Of a DNA stretch of 64,000 nt, positions 9,756 through 21,030 are shown in pieces. Source of the stretch: Amanita rubescens (Eukaryota > Basidiomycota > Agaricomycetes > Agaricales > Amanitaceae); NCBI GenBank assembly GCA_015039365.1, contig WION01000278.1, forward strand, positions 1-64,000. Reading direction: 5' to 3'. Each line of letters starts with the position of its first letter. Positions within the stretch are counted from its first letter, which is position 1. Under the pieces are notes generated by a model. That model was given only the letters and a program-made list of their open reading frames with translations. It did no database searches and was not told where the DNA came from. A program made the translations under genes and the position numbers.

Positions 9756-11406
9756 TTATACAAAGTTATAGCCGCGAGAACGCGAGTAATCGACAGCGAT
9801 CTTCAACTGTTCAAGAGTCAAGAAAATCAGGATGGTCGTCGGGTTTAGACGCGTCCAAGCAGGAAGCCATCCCTTAAACATGAACATGGCGCCTTCGTTC
9901 TTGAGGGATGACCTGATGACTGCGAGAGTTGACTTTTGAAAAAGGTGAGTGAGAGATACGCTTGTGTGTAAATTAGCTTACGCTAGATCCAGGTCCGGAC
10001 GCATTCATAATACGACTCTGTTATGGGAATTAGGCTGGTGAAGCACAAAAGGTTTAGGGAAAGGGACCTTCAAGACATCAGCCGGCGAACAAACAGTTGT
10101 GGCAACGGTTCCCTGAAATGAAGACACCATCAGCATTGCCGGTGATCGACTTTCACGGCGCAGCTTACGGCAGCGAAGCTTGCGGAGAAATGGCAGACCA
10201 TGTTGTCACGGAAATATCCGGACTTGATTAATTCTGCTTTGAAAAAGTCGTACCTAGACAGCAAGCATCAGATTCCGGAACCGGGATTCTGGCAGGTACT
10301 TCTACGTACGATGCCAGCTGACTGGCATTCATGAGAATTGCACGGAAAACATTCGGTCCTACACCTCTACTCAATGATGATATTCCCTCTTCGCGAATCA
10401 TCTATAAATGTAGTATTAGTATTCACTCCGGATAAAAAATCGTTCATCGATTGAAAATGCTGATTTGCCATCAGAGTAAATGCCTCTCTGATCTATGCGG
10501 CATCACCGAGCATCACCGATTATCAGTGTTTGAGATTGCCGGCAGCGACGCTGGCACAGCCTCCCCCGCACTGCGGATCGGGATACCGCCAATCGGAAGT
10601 GGGTTTCCGCCAAGATAGGGGATAGCACGAGCACAATTGTACTCACCCGATACAATGCATCAATAGAATGCTTGTAGTTGAATCTCTTCTCAGGGGGCTT
10701 CGCGAAGTCGCCCTGCAATCGCACCATCACGATTTCTGAAGCGTTGCAATTGAGATCAGTGACTCATGATCGTGGTGGGAAAGAGCAGCGTGCAGACCTC
10801 CTGGATTCCCAACGAGCCCAGCGATACCTCCAGCTACGGGTCGTGAGTATATGCGTGACGAGGCGATGCCGGATAGGCTTACCCATGCCTCCTGCTGCGA
10901 CCAATCTCCAGGCTGGGGCATCCTTCCCAGCTCCCAAGAGCTTCTTACTCTCATCGTACGCCCAAAATCGGCAAACAGAATAGGACATTTGTCTCAACCA
11001 AGTCCCGGTAATGCCGTCGAACAAACCACGGAAACCTTTGGAATCGTGAGACGCATACATTTGACGCATATAGCCTCAACTCACCTGCCGTTCTAACTGT
11101 CTTCTTCAAACTCTCTATCATCCGCTTGTCCCCTGACGCCTGGAGTCGGACCTTAGTCAGGTCGAGTGGGCTACCCGTTCGATAAGCACGTGAAATCAAA
11201 CATGTGTTGAGTGCAGTAGCTTACTGTGTAACAGATGCAGCTATCGTTGCGGCAACACCTACATCGGATTTGCAGGAGCTTGATAAAGTGCGCACAGGTC
11301 ACCATATAAAGAATGACGAACCTCCTAGCCAGAATGGATATGGCTTCTTCTTCGGGGGCACCGAAACAGATGCTGGCGGGGCAACGGTGGATTGCTGAGA
11401 CGACAT
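9756..11406 (-). CDS. DIC1: Mitochondrial dicarboxylate carrier (MCF/SLC25 family)
   Basis: Exchanges dicarboxylates such as malate and succinate for phosphate across the inner mitochondrial membrane. Eleven exons (11406-11322, 11258-11225, 11170-11085, 11035-10883, 10833-10798, 10735-10647, 10401-10310, 10253-10169, 10112-10068, 10017-9982, 9932-9756) give exactly 305 residues, the normal size for a mitochondrial carrier. Carrier signatures occur in three repeats: THPLDLTKVRLQ, the degenerate NPGEIVMVRLQ, and SPADVLKSRIMN. Similarity to yeast Dic1 is clear (PFWLGG start, FKGWLPAWTRL end). Intron 6 (10402-10646) is about 245 nt while the other nine are roughly 50-65 nt. No frame break was seen, so this is probably functional. 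Confidence 0.93.
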
Positions 11407-11815
11407 GATATGCTGGCCGTGGTTGCAGAGAAAGCAAAGGTGATCAATGAGAACGTGACTTTAAAAGTTGGGGTCGTGTGTCAGATTGTGTATTTGTATT
11501 ACATAGGCGTAAACCGGGGTAGAAATTGTCCAATGTCTCTGACGTCTACTATAGCAAAATCTAATTCGATCGTGCTCCTTAGGCAGGATATCATAACAGT
11601 CGCAGTTTTTCCGAGGCCTGAAAGGACTCGGTCTCTTCCTGGTGCGGCTTTAACCGACCAATTGGCCGGCGAGACCCGAGACACGCTATCGCGCACGGCA
11701 TTTTCCGGCAACAAACGTCCCCGGACAGACGCGAGACATAACAACAGGTCGTGCGGCGAAACGCAACACTACGCCTCTTGGATGAGACCTAGGTGCTAGG
11801 TCACGCCTCTTTACC
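11407..11815. other. Upstream region of DIC1
   Basis: No gene recognised. It should contain the carrier's promoter. A stretch near 11640-11720 rich in 'gagac' and 'cgagac' motifs has loose counterparts at 20470-20500 and 44310-44360; this may be a diverged dispersed repeat. Confidence 0.35.
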
Positions 11816-12554
11816 AACACCCTCTTAACTTCCCATTTAACAAAAGATCAAGACGATACCGAGTATGTAGAGTCTGTCTCGTACTTTCGTGATGTTGATG
11901 ATGACGATTCCTATCAATACAGATATTTCCACTCTGACGAAGAAGACAAAGATGTCAACATTCCCGGTGCCAATAAAGAAGACGCGACCGATATGGATTA
12001 TTCCCTCAGTTGCTGTGTCCTCTGCCTCCCCAAATCTGGTCGTCTTCTCTCAGCTCTGTCACTCTCTTCTGCTCTCTCGTGTCGACATAGCACCTACACA
12101 AGGTATGTGTTCCCTCTCTAAACCGTTCAATTGTGCTGACCAGCTATGTTTCATGACTATCCTGCCTCAACTTTCGTACTCACCGCATGAAACCCCTCTA
12201 CGTCCATCTGTGAACCTTTATACTCCAACATGCCAAATCCTGCTTCCCGACGACTCTTACAACTACGCAGGAATCCCTCTATACCCAATCCTAGCCACCA
12301 AAAACCTCTTCCAACTATGCGTAACCCATCTCCCCCCCTCCTACTATCTGCTTAGCTTGTTTCCAAAAAAGGAGAGGCTCGCCCGTGAACGTCTCCTTTT
12401 TGCGACATCTTCTTTTGGGAAAAATACCAATATCGCTACATGGAACGCTTTACATCCACCCATGATCCCTCTACACCCCAACAGTGCTCCTTTTCGGAGG
12501 GTGACGATACCAATTTACTCCACACACGGCAACTCCCGCCCAAAGCGATGGTGA
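11816..12554 (+). CDS. Possible gene fragment of unknown type
   Basis: Two overlapping coding-like patterns appear. Around 11845-12020 one frame reads as a highly acidic stretch (VDDDDSYQYRYFHSDEEDKD). A second frame from 11889 to a stop at 12552-12554 stays open for 221 codons and includes LPDDSYNYAGIPLYPI. The two frames differ, so either an intron or a frameshift separates them, or only one is real. I recognise no family. It lies just upstream of a three-copy tandem repeat and may be part of the same degraded locus. Confidence 0.25.
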
Positions 12555-12748
12555 AACCCGATTGGGGCATTTCCCGCCTATCGTGGAATTTGTGCCAATA
12601 CGTCCAGGCGATACGCGAGACACTCGCAACCCGTCATCAAGAATTCTCATCCCACGCACAGGGCATGTGGAAAATTGAGGAAGCAAATGCTCAATGCGTT
12701 CTCGCTTCTATTTGTGTCATTTCGAAGGCTACTAGTAGGCTCAGCTTG

Positions 12749-13215
12749 GACAACAGATGTCGATGTGCGACATCATGTGAAATGTACCGCAATGGTACGT
12801 TTCTCTTTCTTTGTTCAATTGTTTGCTTACTGCTTCGTGCCACACCGTTTTCAGCAGCGCGCGTCAAACCACCAACACTCCCATCGACTACGGATGTCAT
12901 CAGTATGCCACGACATTGGTCTCCGATCATCCTCGACACTGGCTGCTGAAATGTACCACAACGGTACGTTTTTCGCCTTACTTTTTCATATGTTAAATTG
13001 TTTTCTAATCATCTTCACTTTGTGGTCACCACTCTTCACCAACTCCCCTCGACAACAGATGCCATCTATGTGCCACGTCATCGGTCATCCTCGGTGCCGA
13101 CCGCTGAAATGTACCACAACGGTATGTTTTTCTTTTATTTATTTATTTTTCAATCGTTTTCTAATCATCTTCACTTCGTAGTCACTGCCCTTCACCAACG
13201 CGTGTCGCGCCACCA
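12749..13215 (+). repeat. Three-copy tandem repeat of 137-165 bp
   Basis: Units start near 12749, 12886 and 13051. Each holds a 'GAC(A/T)AC(A/G)GATG' head, a conserved GCTGAAATGTACCACAACGG core followed at once by GTACG or GTATG, a T-rich stretch, and a tail like CACCACTCTTCACC. The GT after the conserved core and T-rich tracts ending in AG resemble repeated exon-intron units, but no protein family is recognisable. Confidence 0.7.
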
Positions 13216-13306
13216 TTCCTCGCGTACCATGCCATCAACTCTCATGTCTGAACTCGAGAATGGCGAGACGCGAGACCGTGCCCACTGTGGGATGTAGTGT
13301 TGTATG

Positions 13307-14160
13307 TTATTTTCCACCAAACAGCTTGAATAACTCTACGAGATCAGATTCTGTGCAGCTAAAGGCTAGGTTCCGCAGGAATAGACGTGAAGTTTGCAAT
13401 ATTGTTTCTTTCGTTGGATCCTTTGGAGGATCGGGCTCGGTAACATCTTTCTAGAAGTCTGTGAGCTACCAAATAGTCAAAACGCAGGGACCATACCTCT
13501 TCATCTTCGTCATCAGATTGTTCAAAAATTTTATCCACCTTGTCTACATTCTTTGACGTATGCTTCTTCAACTAATCAAGATCAGATATGCCTTTGCTTG
13601 AGACATCTTCTTCCGTATGTTCTTCGACCTTGGTCTCTGCCTCTGGTGCTTGGGGATCTTCATTCGCCCATGATGGACCTTTGTTCGTCCGCGGTTTCAT
13701 AATTTTCATAAATTCATCCCGTTCTACGTCCTGTTTGATGTCTTTCCCCGAAACCTTGCTTTTCTCGGACGTCACTTCCGCCTGCTCAGCATCGTTTGGC
13801 GACGGTCCCAAGCGCCGTCGTTTATTGGGCCGGGGGGCCGGTGCGCTCTTGACGCCCTACGTTAATGGCAAAGCTATCATTATGAAGTGAGGACTAAAGC
13901 ACAAAAAAACGTACCTCGACAATCTCAACACTGATTCTTGATGAATCAAGGAACGTTCGGTCGAACCACTCTTTGGCTGCATTCGGCTCTTTTTCCGTCT
14001 TGTACCCTATGAAATCAAATCGGCGTGATGTACCGTCCCTCTTGTGTGCGACTTTGACGTCAGTAAGGATACCCCCAGGCCCTTTTTGCTGTTCAAAGTG
14101 TTCCTTGAGACGAGCAGGTGTAACATATGAGGGTAGACTTTTGACAAGAAGACGGGACAT
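13307..14160 (-). pseudogene. MRD1: Truncated copy of rRNA-processing RNA-binding protein Mrd1
   Basis: Mrd1 is an essential nucleolar protein with several RRMs needed for 18S rRNA maturation. Exon 1 (14160-13915) starts like all Mrd1 proteins (MSRLLVKSLP) and encodes the first RRM, including GTSRRFDFIGYKTE. Exon 2 (13856-13497) holds the linker, with APRPNKRRRLGPSPN and PRTNKGPSWAN. A TAG at 13572-13574 interrupts SDLD*LKKHTSK exactly where the family has Trp. Beyond it the frame continues and splices to an exon that begins the second RRM (LFLRNLAFSCTE) and stops at FGGK*. The remaining RRMs are absent. It cannot be the functional Mrd1, so another copy must exist elsewhere. Confidence 0.85.
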
Positions 14161-14354
14161 GCCGTCCAAGCTGTATGCGCATGAGCGACAGTCGACAAAA
14201 AAAACAGCGAAGAATACGAACTTGAGAAAGAAAAAAATCTTTGAAGGCGACTTTACCTCTTTGACATATTCCAACTACAAACTCCGCTTTGGACGATGCC
14301 GACGTACTCGATTGTCGTCCAGCTCGCTTTGCTTCAAGGGCCGCTTTCAACGAA
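14161..14354. promoter_or_regulatory. Divergent promoter region between MRD1 copy and prefoldin 3
   Basis: About 190 bp separate the two oppositely oriented start codons, so any promoter elements here would be shared. I see no clear TATA box. Confidence 0.35.
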
Positions 14355-15141
14355 ATGTTTACAAAATCCGTTTTCACAGAAGAAAAGAACCCAAGGGGTA
14401 TTCCTAAAGCCCCATTTATTGTATGCGTATATCGAAATATCAGATGTTGAAATACTGACTTTGAGTTGCTTAGGCCGATGTCGATCAATACGTGGGTCCC
14501 GACGCTGACGTCGAGGGGACGTTGAGAGCCTTCCAAGACGCATTGGCGTATGCGTTTATGTATCAAAATACATGTTGATGCTTAGTCTATGAAAGCACAG
14601 CGAATACAGGTACATGGATAGTAACCTGACGCAGCGGCGCCAGAGTCTCGAGGAGAAAATTCCGGATATCAAGAAGACCTTGGATATGGTGGAACACCTT
14701 CAGGAGAGAAGGGTATGCGTGATTCATTCATCGCTACCAAATTTTCTTAATTGCAGGTTAACAGGAAGGCAAGAGTGCTTCCTCTGGAAGTGACGAGGAA
14801 TTGGACGAGCTCGAAGAGGAAGAGGAAGGCCCGTCCAAGCCGATCAAAACGACGTTTGAACTGAACGATACATTGTATGCGGAAGCCGAGTTGGAAGATT
14901 CGGACACCGTATATTTGTGGCTTGGGGTTCGTCCTACCATCACCCATCAGACTTACCCCACGATTGACTTGGATTATAGGCAAATGTCATGCTATCATAC
15001 AAAATACCCGCGGCCACTGCTCTTCTGAAATCAAAACTGGAAATAGCGCAAAGCACGTTGGACAATACAATCGAAGATCTCGAGTTCCTAAGAGAACAGC
15101 TGACGATAATGGAAGTGAACACAGCACGAGTGTATAACTAG
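14355..15141 (+). CDS. PAC10: Prefoldin subunit 3 (VBP1/Pac10 type)
   Basis: An alpha-type subunit of the cytosolic prefoldin hexamer, which hands unfolded actin and tubulin to the CCT chaperonin. Exons 14355-14420, 14474-14547, 14610-14712, 14765-14926 and 14980-15141 give 188 residues. Family motifs are NPRGIPKAPFI, QRRQSLEEKIPDIKKTL (first coiled coil), an acidic linker, FELNDTLYAEAE, and DLEFLREQLTIMEVNTARVYN (second coiled coil; key residues DLEFLREQ and EVNTARVYN). The stop TAG at 15139-15141 sits exactly where human and fungal proteins have the Trp of VYNWDVKRR. The frame continues for about 20 more codons of basic sequence (DVKRRRDRR) to TAG at 15202. So either the tail is lost or the stop is not final. 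The start ATG is uncertain because the upstream frame is open. Confidence 0.88.
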
Positions 15142-15204
15142 GATGTCAAGCGAAGACGGGACAGAAGGCTCAGAGAAGAAGGGGAGAAGAGAAAGGAGAC
15201 GTAG

Positions 15205-15563
15205 TAATAGAAAGATTGTGTTGTCCAGTAGCAACCATCGACGCTCCTGAAGCCCCTTCAATGATCTCCTAGATTGGCTAGACTGATTTTGGTGTTCGCA
15301 ATGTCGCTATCGCCGTTGAAGTAGCTATAGCCTTCCTATGAGTTGCTCCTGGAACGTGGTTCATATTCTAAGATCAAGGCATTCCGATCCTGACTCGTTA
15401 GTAAGTGAAGTCCATAAGTTGTACATATGCCGTAAAAGCCCTCTTTCGTCGAAGAGGTGAGAAGTGATTGCAATTAATGACTCCTGAAGGCCTGACCGCT
15501 TGGCTTACATATGAAAGTTATTAATCACATATATGTATACAGGAGATTTACAAACTACAATGC
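15205..15563. other. Intergenic
   Basis: Convergent 3' ends of the prefoldin and NLR genes; no feature recognised. Confidence 0.5.
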
Positions 15564-18500
15564 TTAGCTAGGTATGTAACAACCAGCCCAATCATGACCA
15601 ATCTTGCAACCTTGGAAGTTAATAAAGTTAGACCCTTCGCAGGAAATGACGATGACGCTGTATGGATAAGCCAGCTCCGGCACCCACATTAGCGGATAAC
15701 CTCCAGGGGCTGAAAGGATCCAGTGTGTTTGGGTATTACTGGTCCAAGCGGGGTAAGCACGGCCTACAATGGACAACCGTGCAGATTCTTCATCTAATGT
15801 AATACAGGTGGAATTGACTGAATGTGTGTCAAAACTTGGCACCACAGGCTCAGGCCGCTCAGCCTCAGTTGAGGCATCCCACACGCGCACTGACTTGTCA
15901 TATGAGCCAGAGACGATGCGCGTGCCGTCAGGGGAGAAGGAGACAGATTTGACCGGCCCGGTGTGGCCATTGAGCACCTTCAGCTCAGCCCCAGTTGAGG
16001 CATCCCACACCCGCACTGAGTTGTCATATGAGCCAGAGACGATGCGAGTGCCATCAGGGGAGAAGGCGACGGACATGACGGAACCAATGTGGCCATTGAG
16101 CGCCTTCAGCTCAAACCCAGTTGAGGCATCCCACACCCGCACTGAGTTGTCATGTGAGCCAGAGACGATGCGTCTGCCATCAGGGGAGAAGGCGACGGAA
16201 TTGACATTACAGGTGTGGCCACTGAGCACCTTCAGCTCAGCCCCAGTTGAGGCATCCCACACCCGCACTGACTTGTCATACGAGCCAGAGACGATCCACG
16301 TGGCATCAGGGGAGAAGGAAACGGAATAGACGTGCCCGGCATGGCCATTGAGCACCTTCAGCTCAGCCCCAGTCGAGGCATCCCACAACCGTATTGAGTT
16401 GTCGTCTGCGCCGGAGATGATGCGCATGCCATCAGTGGAGAAGGCGACGGAATGGACAAACCCGGTGTGGCCATGGAGCACCTTCAGCACAGCGCCCGTT
16501 GAGGCATCCCACACCCCCGACCGTTCATTTGAGCCAGAGATGATCCACGTGCCATCCGGGGAGAAGGCGACGGAATTGATTTTCCAGTTGTGGCCACGGA
16601 GCACCTTCAGTTCAGCCCCAGTTGAGGCATCCCACATCCGCACTGACGTATCATTTGAGCCAGAGACGATGCGTTTGCCATCAGGGGAGAAGGCGACAGA
16701 AGAGACAAAATTGGCGTGGCCGTTGGGTGGCTTCAGCTCAGCCCCAGTCAAGGCATCCCACACCCGCACTGACTCATCATATGAGCCAGAGACGATGCGC
16801 GTGTCATCAGGGGAGAAGGAGACAGATTTGACCGGCCTGGTGTGGCCACGGAGCGCCTTCAGCTCAGCCCCAGTTGAGGCATCCCACACCCGTACTGAAT
16901 GGTCATCTGAGCCAGAGACAATGCGCGTGCCATCAAGAGAGAAGGCGACGGAATTAACGTCCTCGGTGTGGCCACGGAGCACCTTCAGCTCACTGCCAGT
17001 CGAGGCATCCCACACCCGCACTGACTTGTCATGTGAGCCAGAGACAATGCGCGTGCCATCAAGGGAGAAGGCGACAGAACTGACCCCGTGGGTGTGGCCA
17101 CGGAGCACCTTCAGTTCAGCCCCAGTTGAGGCATCCCACACCAACACTGACTGATCACGTGAGCCAGAGACGATGCACGTTCCATCAGGGGAGAAGGCGA
17201 CAGAACTGACGAACTGGGTGTGGCCATGGAGCACCTTCAGCTCAGCCCCAGTCGAGGCATCCCACAACCGTATTGAGTTGTCGTCTGCGCCGGAGATGAT
17301 GCGCGTGCCATCAGTGGAGAAGGCGACGGAAAAGACGTAGTGGATGTGGCCATGGAGCACCTTCAGCTCACCACCAGTTGAGGCATCCCACACCCGCACT
17401 GACTTGTCATATGAGCCGGAGACGATACGCGTGCCATCAGGAGAGAAGGCGACAGAATTAATGCCGTCGGTGTGGCCACGGAGCACCTTGAGCTCAGCCC
17501 CAGTTGAGGCATCCCACACCCGCACTAACTTGTCATCTGAGCCAGAGACGATGCGCGTACCATCAGGGGAGAAGGCGACGGAATAATTGGGACTTCCGGA
17601 ATGTATATCCATCAGTGGCACACCATTGACCTTCCTATGAGTGAAGGAAGGGATGTGAGGGAACTGCTCTCTCCACTGTTGAGAGAGAGTGGACCCCGTT
17701 GACCAGGTCGCCAATGCTGAGATGTACAGGTGCGGTGTAGACAATGCCGGTGGATTTGCAGTGAAGTAAGTAGCGAAATTGGCTGCTTCAGCAATGTTGG
17801 CAGCAAGCTCGGATTCCCTGTTCGTGTTCTTACTTACCAGCGTTAGAAACTGTGCATCCGAAGTGACAATATTCTTACCTTCAAGACCCACTCGCGAGCA
17901 CGTTGAAGCATTGAGGTACACTGACCGCTGGATCCAAGTAGGTTCATGACCTCTATCCAGAAGAGAACGCGGATACGGAGGAAATCTGTGATACAATCAC
18001 CAAGATCCCTGCCATCGGCGTTCGTTTCATCGGTCTCGGCCAAATGATGAGCCCAGTACCAAGAGGCGTACCTCAGGATGGCTGAGATATTGGTGTCAAC
18101 CCGTTTCGTCAGCTTTGGGTCGTTAGCATCGAGTACAAACGACGATGGGATGTCACCGATATTGAAACGCAGCGACTTCATCACATCAAAGCAACGTTTT
18201 GTGAGAAGAGCATGGTGGTGGGCCTTGTCAATTGACATGGAAATCCAATGACCGTCCAGGTCGAATGTTGATCGTGTCTGACTGAAGATGAAGTCGGGAA
18301 ATGATGCATGGTACCAAAGCACCCGGCCATCTTTGCAATAGAGAACTGGGTAAAGTTCATTCAAGACAGCGATCGCAATTGTATCAGATTCAGAGAGGAG
18401 GGCTGCAGCAACAGATGTCGATGTGCGTTCAAATGTACAGAGGAAGGTATGGAGGATGCGCAGACGAGAGTTGAAGAGGTCGCCGTGAAGGCCAGAAAAT

Positions 18501-20357
18501 GCATCACGCAGGATTTGCTGGTATAGTTCGTCAATCAGTAATGGTCGCTGTGCACCACTCGCTGAAAATGATCGTTGGACATGTAGCTTGCTCAGTAGCC
18601 TGCACTGCTCCTCTACTGTGATCCCCTGATGTGGTGTCAAATACCGCACAATGGTTGCGGCGGAAATAAAAAGACCGTCCGCCAGCTGTGCCATGGTCTT
18701 CAGCTCTGGCCTACCCGAGAAGTTCGGAAGCTTCACATGCAGGTACTTGGTGATGTCAGATCTTACATGCTCAATCGGCACATCTTGCAGGCAATACACA
18801 GCTTTGGACGAGAAGGGCTTGTGCTTGCAGAGTTCGACGACACGAGGGTTTGGTCGGCTTGTGACAAGAAACTTGAGTCCTCGTAGGGGACGTCGGTTGA
18901 TTGTCTCGATTATGCCTTGAAGAAACTGGGACCCTCCATGGGCCTCGATCTCGTCCAATGCATCAATGATGATGAGGTAAGGTTGGAGCTCCGTATGATG
19001 TCGGGGTTCGGACTGCCGCCATGGACCAACAAAGAGGTCCTCCATCTGCTTGGTTAACTTGTCGACCGAGTCAAACTTGTCTGATTCATGCAAAGCGTGG
19101 GCGTACGGTCTCGACTTTCCAGCCAGTTGGTATACAAGCGTGGGAATAATATGGATTTGTCGTCTTGTCTCTTCAAATTGGCGGGAGCAAAAAAAGCTCC
19201 CGCCCAAGACGGTGCGTTCCTTGCTCTCAAGCCCGTCAAAGTATTGGGCAATGGTATATGCGATGGTCGTCTTGCCGGAGCCAGCTGGGCCGGTCAGCCA
19301 GAAGACAGGTGGGCCGTCCGCAGAGCTGGCCCAGGCCTTTATATCCTTTAGAATATCCTCGCGGGTTTCGTTTGTGCATGGTTCGCGGGTCACGGTCGCC
19401 CCAGCCCCCAAGTCAGCGTTGTAGGGCGCCTTCAGAGCGCGAAGACGCTCAAGCTTCATTAGCTGATGGATGATCAGTGCTGGTTCTAGTAAAATATTTT
19501 GATGTTTACCTTGATCTCAGAGAGTATAACGTTCACCTGCCTCTCGATGAACCAGGCAATATCGAGCTGGATGCGACGGATGAGCAAGTTGGTAATCTGA
19601 TAGGAAGTTAGCATTACCTGGAAAGTCTTCGTAGCCTGATCAATCTCTTTGAATATGTCCTCTATAGCTCCCTTGTCTGCTTCGTTCTCCAATACCCGTC
19701 TAAATGTCCCTTTCGACGCCATTTTCTCTAGCCTGCCGATTCCTTCCCGAAGGATCCTGCAAGCACATTGGTTATTGCCTCTGACTTTGGCAAGCGAATG
19801 GCTTACCCGGCGAAGGCCTTCATTCGTGGCTTTGCGGAGTCAGGGATACCTTGGCCCACGGCTTCATCCACAGCGAGGAGTCTTTCGGCAGTCTGAATGA
19901 TGAGTTTTTCGATTGCGCCCCTGTTGTCTTTAACCGCCTGAAGCAGAGAATCAGTAAGTGTGTGGTCCACTGAGACTGAATGTACATCTTTTATGGCGAT
20001 GATAGCGTTAACAGCGGCAACGGGCGCCCTTGCCAGAGTTCCATCGAGACATCCCTCGACCTTCTTGAGCAATATTTTTATACCGGTCCCAGCGACTACG
20101 AGTATGTCTTTGGTTGTCGATTTTGAGTAGGAATCGAAGATGCGAAGATTTGGCGTATTGTAATCTCACCTTGACCCAACGGCTCCGAAACGCTTGGTGA
20201 AGGAGATCTTACAGGCTGGGTGATAGGGTCTGGATGGTGGGCTGAGTTTGCTACATCTTTGAGGTAGGCAGTACGTACCCTGATGCGAGACCTTGATCCA
20301 ACGAAGGAAATTTGCTATGTATCCACCCAATTTCTTTGCTGTAGTGGGCTCGTCCAT
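15564..20357 (-). CDS. STAND/NLR-like receptor: helical N-terminus, NACHT, 14 WD40 repeats
   Basis: Exons 20357-20292, 20215-20170, 20107-19807, 19756-19510, 19462-17879 and 17828-15564 stay in phase for 1502 residues. The N-terminus is predicted helical and resembles the MLKL/HeLo-like membrane-acting domain found on many basidiomycete NLRs (inference). The NACHT NTPase has a Walker A at GPAGSGKTT and a Walker B at YLIIIDALDE. A winged-helix/ARM-like stretch leads to WD40 repeats and a family C-terminal tail. The last intron could be 50 nt (17829-17878) or 29 nt (17850-17878), and both keep frame. The first two exons are least certain. Fungal NACHT-WD40 proteins (HET-E, HET-D) act in non-self recognition. 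No stop or frameshift was seen. Confidence 0.88.
15840..17600 (-). repeat. Array of 14 near-identical WD40 repeats (126-bp unit)
   Basis: Each 42-residue unit follows SVAFSPDGTRIVSGS-D-SVRVWDASTGAELKVL-GH (written with gaps for variable sites). Variation is concentrated at a few surface positions, such as the residues after SGS and after GH. Unit 9 has lost a residue (SGSNERSGVWDAST). Several units are almost the same at DNA level, which points to recent unit duplication or gene conversion, as in HET-D/HET-E. Confidence 0.93.
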
Positions 20358-21030
20358 GGAGGCAAGACACAAGGCAGACACAAGGCAGCCGCAAGGCGTC
20401 TGTTCCCTGGCAGGCCGCACTCGCTCTTGCCCCGCAGCCCGTAAAGATTCGGTCTCTTCCCTGGCACCGACGAACATCACGGCGAGACGCGAGACGCGGC
20501 CTCAGCTAACGCACGCATTTGCCATCTTGCTGACTGCCGACGAGACGACTCTCAAGACCAACAGCGGCTGAGAACCAAGAAATGGCAAGACCCGATTCGG
20601 CTGGTACTAAAGCCGTAACTCCGAACCATCCCCTTATCTCCTTGTCAACAGCCAGTGTTTATCCCTCGGCCACATCCACTCCCCCATCTTGTCCATATGC
20701 CCTCCAACAAGCACCACCGCCACCGTCGTCATTCACTACCCAGAAGTCATGACGCATGCATGTCACCCTGTACTAGCGCCATGCCGCCTGCTTCTAGTCC
20801 CGTATATGGAACAACAGTCCGCCCGCCCGCCTCGTCCTTTGCCAACCTGTCCAGCAGACGGTTGCATAGGGATAAGAATCGACAGTACGTTTCATTTTGT
20901 AATCAATTAGTTAGTAATGCTGATTGGTATAGCACGGATTTGGCATTGCCTACGATATCTTGTTGCGCCCAAAGCCGACATCTTCACACTCTTGACACAA
21001 TGGGCAACGTTGAGATGAAGAAGGCCGAAG
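20358..21030. other. Intergenic
   Basis: Upstream region of the NLR gene; short open frames only, none recognised. Confidence 0.4.

Noticed and set aside
16348..17154. Long plus-strand open frame opposite the WD40 repeats
   Set aside because: It mirrors the 126-bp WD40 unit and has no family features.
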